From Pectobacterium punjabense (GTDB taxonomy: Bacteria > Pseudomonadota > Gammaproteobacteria > Enterobacterales > Enterobacteriaceae), in the NCBI RefSeq assembly GCF_012427845.1, contig NZ_CP038498.1, forward strand, positions 1,364,001 to 1,428,000: a DNA stretch of 64,000 nucleotides, read 5' to 3'. A program made the position numbers and the translations under genes. Position 1 is the first letter of the stretch; every line of letters begins with the position of its first letter. Positions 32,860 to 41,816 of this stretch are shown piece by piece. The notes below the pieces were generated by a model. The model ran no database searches and was not told the DNA's origin. It saw nothing but the letters and a program-made list of their open reading frames with translations.

Positions 32860-33300
32860 TCAGCGGGGGATTGAGGGGCTCTGCCTAGCTGCATTTCTAT
32901 TCGGCTTTCGGGGGTAGTTTCGTGCGCGATGATACCGTTATTTTCATGCTACCTCGTAGCACGCGCCCGACAAGGGACGGCTCAAACGCCGCTCGCCCCT
33001 TGACCCCAGGCTTTTCGGCGGAAATTATGCCGCTAACGCGGTGCCTTCGTCGGTATCAGGCTCAACGGACCGCTTGCGACACGTTTACTCGCCCCATAAA
33101 TAATGGGGCTCACCCTTCGGGCCAGCACACGTGCTGTTCAAAAACGTCTCTGACGTTTTTGTCCGACGTGGCGCAAGCTTTCGCCGCGTCCTGCGGCTCA
33201 TCCTAAGCCTGCTATCTCCTCAGCATAATTTTTTACGCCGAGTTAGCACACCCGAAATCATCGTATCAATCCAATATAGGCGATGACGAATGTTTGAAAT
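32860..33300. repeat. Hairpin-rich intergenic region between yfaY and cnoX
   Basis: About 440 bp with no credible gene. Palindromes follow each other closely: GCCCCATAAATAATGGGGC (33091-33109), CAGCACACGTGCTG (33123-33136), CAAAAACGTC-tct-GACGTTTTTG (33139-33161), and GC-rich stems around GCGGCGAAAGC-like sequence near 33175-33200. The AAAAACG-type hairpin followed by TCCG is shared with the repeat in the upp leader (40.92 kb). It looks like a composite of the dispersed repeats. Confidence 0.6.
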
Positions 33301-33332
33301 AAGAAGGCCAGAATCAACGTTCTGGCCTTCTT
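33301..33332 (-). terminator. cnoX terminator
   Basis: A perfect 13-base stem AAGAAGGCCAGAA/TTCTGGCCTTCTT with a six-base loop lies 10 bp after the cnoX stop. It could also stop transcription coming from yfaY. Confidence 0.85.
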
Positions 33333-33342
33333 CACAAGAGAA

Positions 33343-34203
33343 TTAATACAGTAGCGAGTAGAGTTGGCGCCGGTAGCGGGCAGCGAGGGCGTCGCTGGTA
33401 CCGAGGGCGGCCATGATGTCCATCAGCGTTTTGCGTGCGCTGCCGTTAGCGGCGGCCAGATCTTTTTTCAGGAATCCCATCAGTAGTTCAAGCGCTTCTT
33501 CATTACGGCCAACCTGATGCAGTTGCAGAGATAACTGTACTGCCAGATCCGCATTTTGTGGGTCAGCGTCCAACTGCTGCTGTAAATGCTGAATTTCCGG
33601 CGTGTCTGCTGCCTGTTTCAGCAACTCAATCTGCGCAACGAGGCTGTGATAGCGCGTGTCTTGATCCTGCAAAGGAATGGTCGCCAGCACGGCTTCAGCG
33701 TCTTCACTGCGCTTAATTTGAATCTGCACTTCTGCCAGCAGCAGGCCGATGTCGCTGCGCTGTTGGCTGAGTTGCCAGGCGTCTTTCAGTAGCTGCATCG
33801 CTTCTGGCAGTTTGTCTTCTTGAATCAGCTGCTGTGCCTGCGCGACTTTCAGCTCTTCTTCTTTCGGCAGTGCGCGTTTCAGTAGTTCACGAATCGCTTC
33901 TTCCGGCTGTGGCCCTTGAAAACCGTCCAGCGGTTGCCCGTCTTTAAACAGATAAACGGTTGGGATTGAGCGCAGGCCAAACTGAGCGGCGACGCGTTGT
34001 TCGGCATCACAGTCCACCTTCGCCAGAACAAACTGCCCCGCGTATTCCTGCGCCAGTTTATCCAGCACCGGCTCCAATTCCAGACAGTGCTGGCTACGTC
34101 CCGACCAGAAGTAAAACAGGACTGGCAGTGTCGTGGAGTGTTCCAAAACCTGATGCAGGTTGGATTCGTTAACGTCAACGATAGTCGCTTGTTGTTCTAA
34201 CAT
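33343..34203 (-). CDS. cnoX: Chaperedoxin CnoX (YbbN)
   Basis: A 286-aa cytoplasmic protein. The N-terminal thioredoxin fold (1-110) has the altered active site SGRSQHC, so only one of the two thioredoxin cysteines remains, as in E. coli CnoX (SQHC). The C-terminal TPR-like region (about 115-286) has helices such as [19 protein letters not shown] and [17 protein letters not shown]. It protects substrates from over-oxidation and hands them to DnaK and GroEL. It is followed in synteny by ybbO and tesA, as in E. coli. Confidence 0.94.
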   Translation of the reverse strand: MLEQQATIVDVNESNLHQVLEHSTTLPVLFYFWSGRSQHCLELEPVLDKLAQEYAGQFVLAKVDCDAEQRVAAQFGLRSIPTVYLFKDGQPLDGFQGPQPEEAIRELLKRALPKEEELKVAQAQQLIQEDKLPEAMQLLKDAWQLSQQRSDIGLLLAEVQIQIKRSEDAEAVLATIPLQDQDTRYHSLVAQIELLKQAADTPEIQHLQQQLDADPQNADLAVQLSLQLHQVGRNEEALELLMGFLKKDLAAANGSARKTLMDIMAALGTSDALAARYRRQLYSLLY

Positions 34204-34313
34204 GAGTAGTCTCTCTTACTTCTTGAATTCACTTGACCTTTAGATGGGGCCTGTCGGTGCCACTTACAAGCCTCGTGCAGCGGTGAGTGAGCAATACGTC
34301 ACTTTCTACTGCC

Positions 34314-35084
34314 TTATCCTCGTAATACTTTATCCAGCAGACATCCCGGTAGCAGGCGACGCAGCCAGGTTAAGGCATGGGCTACCAGCGTCACGGGATA
34401 GCGTAATTTAGGCCGCGAGCTTTCCAGCGCATGATGGAGCTTCGGCAGTATCGCTTCCGGCGGCAGCGTAAAACGTTTAGCGATACCGGGGTTGGTGACC
34501 GGCTTGTCCGTCTGCGTCTGTGCCACGTTATCAGTAAAGCGAGTGCTAATCGGGCCGGGTTCGATCAGGCTGACGTGCAGCCCGCTGCCGTGTAATTCCA
34601 TACGCAATGCGTCCGACCAGGCTTCCAGTGCATATTTGCTGGCGGCATACGCGCCGCGTCCCGGTGTGGATACCAGCCCCATGACCGAACTGGTCTGGAT
34701 GATGCGGCCTTCGCCGTGTGGTAGCATCGCGGGTAATAACAACTGCGTAAGCTGGTGCGTGCCAAACAGGTTGCTGGAAAACTGCTGTTCGAGCTGCTGG
34801 CGTGAGATTGTATTCAATGGTCCATACAGGCCATATCCGGCGTTATTAAACAAGCCATACAGATGGTTATCGGTCAGTCTGATCACCTCCGCTGCGGCCT
34901 GTTCAACGCTGGCGTTGTCATCCAGATCGAGCGCTATGGTTTCCAAACCCAATGCGGTCAGACGCGCGATATCCTCTGCGCGGCGGCAGGCCGCGATCAC
35001 GCGATAGCCGCGTTTTTGCAAATCCTGTGCGGCAATCAGGCCAATGCCGCTAGAGCAACCGGTAATGAAGACCGTTTTTTGCAT
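34314..35084 (-). CDS. ybbO: Short-chain dehydrogenase YbbO
   Basis: A 256-aa SDR oxidoreductase. The Rossmann motif is FITGCSSGIGLIAA, and the NADP-type second-strand arginines are in IAACRR. NNAGYGLYG and the catalytic triad region TSSVMGLVSTPGRGAYAASKYALEAW (Ser-Tyr-Lys) follow. E. coli YbbO is reported as an aldehyde reductase. It lies 110 bp after cnoX on the same strand and 28 bp after tesA in transcription order. Confidence 0.92.
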   Translation of the reverse strand: MQKTVFITGCSSGIGLIAAQDLQKRGYRVIAACRRAEDIARLTALGLETIALDLDDNASVEQAAAEVIRLTDNHLYGLFNNAGYGLYGPLNTISRQQLEQQFSSNLFGTHQLTQLLLPAMLPHGEGRIIQTSSVMGLVSTPGRGAYAASKYALEAWSDALRMELHGSGLHVSLIEPGPISTRFTDNVAQTQTDKPVTNPGIAKRFTLPPEAILPKLHHALESSRPKLRYPVTLVAHALTWLRRLLPGCLLDKVLRG

Positions 35085-35112
35085 AACTTTACCTAATTCA
35101 AAAGCCTATTTA

Positions 35113-35796
35113 TTAAGACTCATGGTTAACTAAGGGTTCCAGCTGCTTCGCCATCCATTCTGCGATAAACGGTTGGGCATCACGGGTTGGATGGATGCCA
35201 TCTTCCATCATCCATTCGGGTTTAAGATACACCTGCTCCATAAAGAAAGGCAGCAGAGGAAGCGCAAACTGCTCCGCGAGTTTGGGGTAGATATTGCTGA
35301 ATGACTCGGTGTAGCGGCGGCCATAGTTGGTCGGCAAACGAACCTGCATGAGCAGCGGCTGGGCGTTAGCCTGTTTGACTAGCGTAATGATTTTTGCCAG
35401 ATCTTGCTCGATATTGGCTGCCGGAAACCCTCGAAGCCCGTCATTGCCGCCCAGTTCAATCAGCACCCAGCGTGGCTGGTGCTGTTTTAGCAGAGCAGGA
35501 ATACGAGCCAGCCCTTGTGCGGTGGTGTCACCGCTAATGCTGGCGTTAACCACCGCGATGCCTTTTTTCTGCGTCTGCCACTGGGTGTTCAGCAGCGTTG
35601 GCCACGCGTTAGCAGCCGGCATCTGGTAGCCCGCACTGAGGCTATCACCCAGAATTAATAATGTGTCAGCGGCGAAAGCGCGTACGCTGCATAATCCCAG
35701 AAGCAAAAGGACGAAAACATGTTTGCGAAGACCAGCCCAGCGAGTGCTACGCCAAGCAAAACTGCGCACGTAGAAAACATTCTTGAAGTTCATCAT
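35113..35796 (-). CDS. tesA: Thioesterase I / lysophospholipase L1 / protease I TesA
   Basis: A 227-aa periplasmic SGNH hydrolase. A long signal peptide of about 45 residues ends at AFA before ADTLLILGDSLSAG, the GDSL block with the nucleophile serine. The block III Asn is in GGNDGLRG, and the Asp-His pair is in DGIHPTRD. It cleaves acyl-CoA and lysophospholipids. The ATG at 35796 (MMNFKNVF) matches the E. coli N-terminus. The signal region is longer and more basic than in E. coli. Its 5' end overlaps the divergent ybbA by 78 bp. Confidence 0.93.
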   Translation of the reverse strand: MMNFKNVFYVRSFAWRSTRWAGLRKHVFVLLLLGLCSVRAFAADTLLILGDSLSAGYQMPAANAWPTLLNTQWQTQKKGIAVVNASISGDTTAQGLARIPALLKQHQPRWVLIELGGNDGLRGFPAANIEQDLAKIITLVKQANAQPLLMQVRLPTNYGRRYTESFSNIYPKLAEQFALPLLPFFMEQVYLKPEWMMEDGIHPTRDAQPFIAEWMAKQLEPLVNHES

Positions 35797-36450
35797 CTTA
35801 GTAAGCACGTTGGTCAAGGAGAGAATCGGCTTTCCATCCTTACCGGAGTTGAGCTTATTGTCAAACCTGCGCAGACAATTGCCCTGATTGGCGAATCTGG
35901 TTCGGGGAAGTCAACCTTGCTGGGGATTTTGGCTGGTCTGGATGATGGCACAGAAGGGGATGTGAGCCTGATGGGCAAATCGCTGAATGCGCTGGATGAA
36001 GAAGGCCGCGCGGCGCTACGTGCCCAGCATGTCGGTTTTGTTTTTCAGTCTTTTATGCTGGTACCGACGCTGAATGCATTGGAGAACGTACAGTTACCCG
36101 CGTTGCTGCGCGGTGAAAGCGACAGCCACAGCCGTGGGCAAGCTGAACAACTTCTGCAACAGCTTGGGCTAGGCGAGCGCTTACATCATCTTCCTGCTCA
36201 GTTGTCTGGCGGTGAACAGCAGCGTGTGGCGCTGGCGCGTGCGTTCAGCGGTCGGCCTAATGTGTTGTTTGCCGATGAACCCACCGGGAATCTGGATCGT
36301 AAAACCGGTGAACGCATCGTTGATTTGCTGTTTTCTCTCAATCGTGATTATGCCACGACGCTGATTTTGGTGACGCACGATGAGCAACTGGCGGCGCGCT
36401 GTGAGCGACGCCTGCGGTTAGTCGACGGCAAGCTGCGGGAGGATGCATGA
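35719..36450 (+). CDS. ybbA: ABC transporter ATP-binding protein YbbA
   Basis: A 243-aa LolD/MacB-type ATPase. Walker A is GESGSGKST, the Q-loop is in FVFQSFMLVPT, the signature is LSGGEQQRVALARA, Walker B is VLFADEPTGNLD and the H-loop is in LVTHDEQ. It partners the FtsX-type permease YbbP, whose ATG overlaps its stop (ATGA). The only in-frame ATG is 35719. This gives about 15 residues more than E. coli YbbA and makes its 5' end antisense to the tesA signal-peptide region. The true start could be a non-ATG codon further in. Confidence 0.93.
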   Translation: MFAKTSPASATPSKTAHVENILEVHHLSKHVGQGENRLSILTGVELIVKPAQTIALIGESGSGKSTLLGILAGLDDGTEGDVSLMGKSLNALDEEGRAALRAQHVGFVFQSFMLVPTLNALENVQLPALLRGESDSHSRGQAEQLLQQLGLGERLHHLPAQLSGGEQQRVALARAFSGRPNVLFADEPTGNLDRKTGERIVDLLFSLNRDYATTLILVTHDEQLAARCERRLRLVDGKLREDA

Positions 36451-38876
36451 TCTGGCGGTGGTTCTGGCGCGAATGGCGCTCTCCTTCCTTATTGATTGTC
36501 TGGCTGGCGTTAACGTTGGCAGTAGCCTGCGTGCTGGCGTTGGGTACGATCAGCGACCGTATGGAAAAAGGTCTTAGTCAGCAGAGCCGTGATTTTCTGG
36601 CGGGTGACCGCGTGCTGCGTGCGTCACGGCCTGTTGCGGAAACCTGGCTTCTGGACGCGCAACAGCGCGGGTTGACGCTCAGCCGCCAGATCTCTTTCAT
36701 GACCATGACGTTCGCAGGCGATACGCCGCAGCTGGCGCAGGTCAAAGCTACCGACCAGCGCTATCCGCTGTATGGCAATTTGCAGACGCGTCCTGAAGGG
36801 CTGCATGCTGAAGCGGGAACGGTGCTGGTAGCGCCGCGCCTGCTGGCGTTACTTGGGCTGAAAGTCGGTGACATGCTGGACGTTGGCGATACCTCGCTAC
36901 GTATCAGCGGTGAACTGATTCAGGAACCGGATTCCGGTTTTAATCCGTTCGAAACCGCGCCGCGTATTCTGATGAATCTGGACGATGTCGAGAAAACCGG
37001 TGCGATTCAGCCGGGGGGCCGCATTACCTGGCGCTACATGTTTTCCGGTGATGAGAAGCAAATTAGTGAATTTAGCAACTTCATCAAGCCACAGCTCAAG
37101 CCCGATCAGCGCTGGTATGGCATGGAGGATTCTGAAGGTGCGCTGAGCCAGTCGTTAAAGCGGTCACAGCAGTTCCTGTTGCTGTCGGCGCTGCTGACGC
37201 TGCTGTTGTCTATCGCTGCCGTTGCCGTGGCGATGGGGCATTACTGCCGCAGCCGTTATGACTTGGTCGCTATCCTGAAAACGCTGGGCGCAGGTAAACA
37301 AGCGCTGAGGCGCTTAATCATCGGCCAGTGGCTCTCTGTGCTCGGGCTGGCAGCGGTTTGCGGTAGCGTGCTTGGTCTGGGCTTTGAAGCGCTGTTGATG
37401 AAAATGCTGGCGCCGGTGCTACCCGCCGCACTGCCAGCATCCGGGCTATGGCCATGGGTGTGGGCGCTGGGGTCGCTAGTGCTGATTTCACTGCTGGTTG
37501 GGCTACGTCCGTATCGACTGCTGCTGGCGACACAGCCGCTGCGTGTGCTACGTCAGGATGTGGTGGCGAACGTGTGGCCGCTGCGTTACTACCTGCCGAT
37601 TGTTCTACTTATTGTCGTCGGTCTGCTTGCGGTGTTGTCCGGCGGCGGTGTGCTGCTGTGGTCGCTGCTCGGCGGTGTGGCGGTACTGTCGCTACTGTTG
37701 GGCGTTATCGGCTGGGGCGGGCTGCTACTGTTACGGCGTTTGACGGTGAAACGACTGGCGTTGCGTTTGGCTATTAATCGTCTGTTGCGTCAGCCGTGGT
37801 CGACACTCAGTCAACTGGCCGCGTTTTCGCTGTCTTTCATGCTCTTAGCGTTGCTACTGGTGATGCGCGGCGATTTACTGGATCGCTGGCAGCAGCAGTT
37901 GCCACCGGGCAGCCCGAACTATTTCCTGCTGAACATCACGGCGGAACAGGTGCCGCAGGTGAGGGACTTCCTCTCTCAGCATAACGTGATGCCAGAGCAG
38001 TTCTTCCCGATTATTCGTGCGCGGCTGACGGAAATTAATCAACAGATTGCGACGGAAGTGATCCATGAGGACGATCCGGGCGGCAACACGGTGAACCGTG
38101 AACTGAACCTAACCTGGATGAACGGGATTCCGCAGCACAACGTACTGGTGGAAGGGGAAGCACCCAAGGCGGGTGAAGTCTCGATGGAAGCGAAAGAAGC
38201 CAAAGAGATGGGGATCAAGATTGGCGATACGTTGACCTTTACTGGTGATACGCAGCCGTTTAGCGCTACGGTAACCAGTTTCCGTCAGGTGGATTGGGAA
38301 AGCTTGCGTCCGAACTTCTTCTTTATTTTCCCCGTAGGGGCGTTGGATAACCAGCCGCAATCCTGGCTGACCAGCTTCCGCTACGATGGCGATGAGAAGA
38401 TGATTACCCAACTGAATCGCCAGTTCCCGACGGTGAGCGTGCTGGATATCGGCAGTATTCTGCGTCAGGTTGGGCAGGTCTTGCAGCAGGTAAGCCGTGC
38501 GCTGGAAATTATGGTCATTCTGGTGTTGTTCTGCGGTGTATTGCTGCTGCTGGCACAAATTCAGGTCGGGATGCGTCAACGGCGTCAGGAACTGATGGTG
38601 TACAGAACGCTTGGCGCCGGATTACGCCTGCTGCGCACCACGTTGTGGTGTGAGTTTGCGGTACTGGGGCTGGTGGCAGGAACGGCGGCGGCGATTGGCG
38701 CAGAATCGGCTTTGTGGCTATTGCAGCGTAAGGTCTTTAACTTTGCCTGGGAACCGAATATCACGATGTGGATAACGCTCCCGTTAATCGCGGCGTTCCT
38801 GCTGTCGCTCTGCGGCGGCTGGCTGGGACTACGACTCTTACGCGGTAAAGCCCTGTTCCGCCAGTTCGCTGGGTAA
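36447..38876 (+). CDS. ybbP: ABC transporter permease YbbP (FtsX/MacB-like)
   Basis: An 809-aa inner-membrane permease with two FtsX domains. An N-terminal TM (VWLALTLAVACVLAL) is followed by a periplasmic domain, a central block of TMs (about 250-460), a second periplasmic domain (about 475-680) and three C-terminal TMs. It forms a predicted envelope ABC complex with YbbA. The substrate is unknown; the neighbourhood of tesA suggests lipid-related work, which is inference. Its ATG overlaps the ybbA stop. Confidence 0.92.
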   Translation: MIWRWFWREWRSPSLLIVWLALTLAVACVLALGTISDRMEKGLSQQSRDFLAGDRVLRASRPVAETWLLDAQQRGLTLSRQISFMTMTFAGDTPQLAQVKATDQRYPLYGNLQTRPEGLHAEAGTVLVAPRLLALLGLKVGDMLDVGDTSLRISGELIQEPDSGFNPFETAPRILMNLDDVEKTGAIQPGGRITWRYMFSGDEKQISEFSNFIKPQLKPDQRWYGMEDSEGALSQSLKRSQQFLLLSALLTLLLSIAAVAVAMGHYCRSRYDLVAILKTLGAGKQALRRLIIGQWLSVLGLAAVCGSVLGLGFEALLMKMLAPVLPAALPASGLWPWVWALGSLVLISLLVGLRPYRLLLATQPLRVLRQDVVANVWPLRYYLPIVLLIVVGLLAVLSGGGVLLWSLLGGVAVLSLLLGVIGWGGLLLLRRLTVKRLALRLAINRLLRQPWSTLSQLAAFSLSFMLLALLLVMRGDLLDRWQQQLPPGSPNYFLLNITAEQVPQVRDFLSQHNVMPEQFFPIIRARLTEINQQIATEVIHEDDPGGNTVNRELNLTWMNGIPQHNVLVEGEAPKAGEVSMEAKEAKEMGIKIGDTLTFTGDTQPFSATVTSFRQVDWESLRPNFFFIFPVGALDNQPQSWLTSFRYDGDEKMITQLNRQFPTVSVLDIGSILRQVGQVLQQVSRALEIMVILVLFCGVLLLLAQIQVGMRQRRQELMVYRTLGAGLRLLRTTLWCEFAVLGLVAGTAAAIGAESALWLLQRKVFNFAWEPNITMWITLPLIAAFLLSLCGGWLGLRLLRGKALFRQFAG

Positions 38877-38885
38877 CGGACGAAA

Positions 38886-38911
38886 AACAGGCCGGGGGAA
38901 CCGGCCTGTTT
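38886..38911. terminator. Bidirectional terminator between ybbP and purN
   Basis: Arms AACAGGCCGG/CCGGCCTGTT around GGGAA lie just past the ybbP stop; purN converges from the right. T-runs are present on both sides (TTT on plus, TTTTTCG on minus). Confidence 0.8.
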
Positions 38912-38961
38912 ACGTTTGGAAAAGAAAGAACAATGTTTTGCGCGCGTGATTTGGGAAAGCG

Positions 38962-39600
38962 TTACTCGGCGGCATAACCCTGTGGAGGAATACGCACGCT
39001 GTCCAACCAGGCTTCATTTTCGCGCATCACCAATCGACCGTTCAGGAACCAGTTAATGACCATCGGATAAATCGTGTGCTCATGCGTCTTCACGCGTTCG
39101 CTTAGACTTTCTTCCGTATCGTCACTAAATACTGGCACTTTCGCTTGCAGAATTAGCGGGCCGCCATCCAGTTCATCGGTGACAAAATGCACGGACGTGC
39201 CGTGTTCCCGATCGCCGTTTTCCAGCGCTTTGCGGTGCGTATGCAATCCAGGATATTTCGGCAGCAGGGACGGGTGAATATTCAGCATTTTGCCTGCGAA
39301 TTGCGCGACAAATTCCGGGCTGAGGATGCGCATATAGCCTGCTAAGACCACCAGCGCCGGTTCATATTGCTCAATTTCATTTGCCAGTGCCGCATCAAAT
39401 GCAGCGCGGTCGGCAAAATCTTCAGGGTTCAAGACGCACGTAGGAATATCCGCATTCTGTGCGCGTTCTAGCCCGTAAGCCTCCGCATTATTACTGAATA
39501 CGGCGACGATCTTTCCTTTAAGGCGCCCGTTCTTACAGGCGTCAATTAACGCCTGTAAGTTGCTTCCATGACCTGAAATCAGCACAACGATGTTTTTCAT
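38962..39600 (-). CDS. purN: Phosphoribosylglycinamide formyltransferase PurN
   Basis: A 212-aa GAR transformylase that uses 10-formyl-THF. The phosphate loop is SGHGSNLQALID. The catalytic Asn-His pair is in MLNIHPSLLPKYPG and the catalytic Asp in HFVTDELDGGPLI. The ATG overlaps the purM stop by one base, consistent with the purMN operon. Length equals E. coli PurN. Confidence 0.97.
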   Translation of the reverse strand: MKNIVVLISGHGSNLQALIDACKNGRLKGKIVAVFSNNAEAYGLERAQNADIPTCVLNPEDFADRAAFDAALANEIEQYEPALVVLAGYMRILSPEFVAQFAGKMLNIHPSLLPKYPGLHTHRKALENGDREHGTSVHFVTDELDGGPLILQAKVPVFSDDTEESLSERVKTHEHTIYPMVINWFLNGRLVMRENEAWLDSVRIPPQGYAAE

Positions 39601-40637
39601 CAGTTAATAACCACTGCGTCTCCGGCATCGGTTTGAGTAATGACGCCGATTTTCCATGCGTTTTCGCCGCTGCTGTTGAGTAATGCAACGGCCTCGTCTG
39701 CCTGTTCGGCTGGCAGTGCGATGATCATACCAACACCGCAGTTGAAAGTACGATACATTTCATGGCGGCTGACATTACCGGCCTGTTGCAGCCAGTTAAA
39801 GACAGCAGGCCATTGCCAACTGGATTCGTCGATAGTCGCCTGCATGCCTTCTGGCAACACGCGTGGGATATTTTCCCAGAAGCCGCCGCCAGTCAGGTGA
39901 GAAATCGCGTGGACATCCACTTTCTCAATCAGGGACAGGATAGATTTCACGTAGATTTTGGTCGGTGCCAACAGGTGATCGGCCAGCGGTTTGCCTTCCA
40001 GCTCGAACTGCTCTGGATTGGTCTTGCTGACTTCAAGCACTTTACGTACCAGCGAATAGCCGTTGGAATGTGGCCCGCTGGACGCGAGGGCAACCAGAAC
40101 ATCGCCATTTTTGACTTTGTTGCCGTCGATGATTTCCGATTTTTCTACGACGCCGACGCAAAAACCAGCAACATCGTAGTCTTCGCCGTGGTACATGCCC
40201 GGCATTTCGGCGGTTTCGCCACCGACCAGCGCACAGCCTGATTGCTTACAGCCTTCCGCGATACCGGTAATCACGCTGGCAGCGGTATCGACATCCAATT
40301 TGCCTGTGGCGTAATAGTCGAGGAAGAACAGTGGTTCAGCACCCTGAACCACCAGATCGTTCACGCACATCGCAACCAGATCGATACCGATGGTATCGTG
40401 GCGCTTCAGATCCATCGCCAGGCGCAGTTTGGTGCCGACTCCGTCAGTGCCGGAAACCAGAATCGGTTCGCGGTATTTTTGCGGTAAGGCGCACAAGGCA
40501 CCGAAACCACCCAATCCACCCATAACTTCCGGGCGACGGGTCTGTTTCACTACACCTTTAATACGGTCGACCAATGCATTGCCTGCATCGATATCCACGC
40601 CTGCGTCTTTATAGCTGAGAGAGGTTTTGTCGGTCAC
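39600..40637 (-). CDS. purM: Phosphoribosylformylglycinamidine cyclo-ligase PurM
   Basis: A 345-aa AIR synthetase that closes the imidazole ring using ATP. Conserved motifs are [13 protein letters not shown], the glycine-rich [11 protein letters not shown] and [16 protein letters not shown]. It is the first gene of purMN and divergent from upp, as in E. coli, with a PurR-like operator upstream. Confidence 0.97.
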   Translation of the reverse strand: MTDKTSLSYKDAGVDIDAGNALVDRIKGVVKQTRRPEVMGGLGGFGALCALPQKYREPILVSGTDGVGTKLRLAMDLKRHDTIGIDLVAMCVNDLVVQGAEPLFFLDYYATGKLDVDTAASVITGIAEGCKQSGCALVGGETAEMPGMYHGEDYDVAGFCVGVVEKSEIIDGNKVKNGDVLVALASSGPHSNGYSLVRKVLEVSKTNPEQFELEGKPLADHLLAPTKIYVKSILSLIEKVDVHAISHLTGGGFWENIPRVLPEGMQATIDESSWQWPAVFNWLQQAGNVSRHEMYRTFNCGVGMIIALPAEQADEAVALLNSSGENAWKIGVITQTDAGDAVVIN

Positions 40638-40974
40638 TGCTGAGTCCCCACGAAGGTTACGGGTCGTATTCAGAAAACACGGTATTTAGAAAACATACTG
40701 TGGTAAAAATAGTGCGCGCTAATTCTAACAGTGTAGGCAATCGTTTGCGAGTGATGAGTCATCGGCTGGCTATTTTTCGTTAATGGCGACAATTTCTCTT
40801 CTCGGTTGATCTGGATCAGGCTTAATCATATGGCGCTAAGTAAAAAAGGCGGTATAATCCCGCGATTTTTTTTACGACGGGCTCTCGTGCCCGCCGCCCT
40901 GCGGGCCGCCGCAAGCGGTGTTTAAAAACGCGTTTGGCGTTTTTGTCCGTCCACTAGCCGATGGGGAGATAATG
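40638..40974. promoter_or_regulatory. Divergent purM/upp control region with PurR-like box
   Basis: AGGCAATCGTTTGCGA (40735-40750) resembles the PurR palindrome ACGCAAACGTTTGCGT. Just downstream on the minus strand TAGAAT (40722-40727) can serve as the purM -10. On the plus strand TATAAT (40853-40858) is a likely upp -10, giving a leader of about 110 nt that contains a multi-hairpin repeat. Confidence 0.65.
40866..40946. repeat. Multi-hairpin intergenic repeat, copy 3 (upp leader)
   Basis: Reverse orientation relative to the 47.1-kb copy. Stems are CGGGCTC/GTGCCCG-type, GCCGCCCTGCGGGC, GCCGC-aa-GCGG and AAAAACGC-gttt-GGCGTTTTT. It lies between the upp -10 box and the upp start codon, so it is part of the transcript. 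Confidence 0.7.
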
Positions 40975-41601
40975 ATGAAGATCGTCGAGGTGAAACACCC
41001 GCTCGTCAAACACAAACTGGGTTTGATGCGAGAGAACGATATTAGCACGAAGCGTTTTCGTGAACTGGCTTCCGAAGTGGGAAGTTTGCTGACTTACGAA
41101 GCGACGGCTGACCTGGCAACCGAAAAAGTCACCATTGATGGTTGGTGCGGTCCGGTTGAAGTCGATCAGATCAAAGGCAAGAAAATTACCGTTGTACCCA
41201 TTCTGCGTGCAGGATTGGGGATGATGGAAGGCGTGCTGGAAAATGTCCCTAGCGCGCGTATCAGCGTTGTCGGTATTTACCGTGATGAAGAGACGCTGGA
41301 GCCTGTCCCTTATTTCCAGAAGCTGGTTTCCAATATCGAAGAGCGCATGGCGCTGGTGGTTGACCCTATGCTGGCGACCGGTGGCTCGATGATCGCGACG
41401 ATCGATCTGCTGAAAAAAGCAGGCTGCCACAGCATTAAGGTGCTGGTGTTGGTCGCGGCGCCAGAAGGCATTGCCGCACTGGAGAAAGCTCACCCGGATA
41501 TCGAGCTTTATACTGCATCCATTGATAAAGGTCTCAACGAGCAGGGTTACATCATGCCAGGCCTGGGCGATGCGGGCGATAAAATATTTGGTACGAAATA
41601 A
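40975..41601 (+). CDS. upp: Uracil phosphoribosyltransferase
   Basis: A 208-aa enzyme that makes UMP from uracil and PRPP. The PRPP motif is [15 protein letters not shown], the uracil-binding C-terminus is [16 protein letters not shown], and [13 protein letters not shown] is also conserved. The ATG at 40975 (MKIVEVKHP) has GGGGAGA upstream and gives exactly the E. coli length; longer in-frame starts lie in the hairpin repeat. It is upstream of uraA, forming the uracil salvage unit. Confidence 0.98.
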   Translation: MKIVEVKHPLVKHKLGLMRENDISTKRFRELASEVGSLLTYEATADLATEKVTIDGWCGPVEVDQIKGKKITVVPILRAGLGMMEGVLENVPSARISVVGIYRDEETLEPVPYFQKLVSNIEERMALVVDPMLATGGSMIATIDLLKKAGCHSIKVLVLVAAPEGIAALEKAHPDIELYTASIDKGLNEQGYIMPGLGDAGDKIFGTK

Positions 41602-41606
41602 CAGGT

Positions 41607-41633
41607 AAGCCGACTTATAGTCGGCTTTTTTTT
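41607..41633 (+). terminator. Intrinsic terminator between upp and uraA
   Basis: Arms AAGCCGAC/GTCGGCTT around TTATA are followed by eight Ts, 5 bp after the upp stop. Either uraA has its own promoter in the 41634-41816 gap or it depends on read-through; no clear promoter was identified. Confidence 0.9.
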
Positions 41634-41816
41634 GGCGTAAACCTAAGTATTGCCTATGGTGCGCCACGGCCTGTATTACGTCGCACGCGGTTCTTTTATA
41701 CATCAGCAGCCAACATGTTCCTGCTTCACTACGGTGGGGCGGGATGCGTCTGGCTGTGATAATAAGTGCGGGTCTACCTGCACACACAAATAGCAACACT
41801 ACAGAGGATATTGAAG

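Noticed and set aside
32922..33206. 94-codon plus-strand ORF after yfaY
   Set aside because: It lies within the palindrome-rich region; its amino acids reflect the hairpins and no start signal is present.
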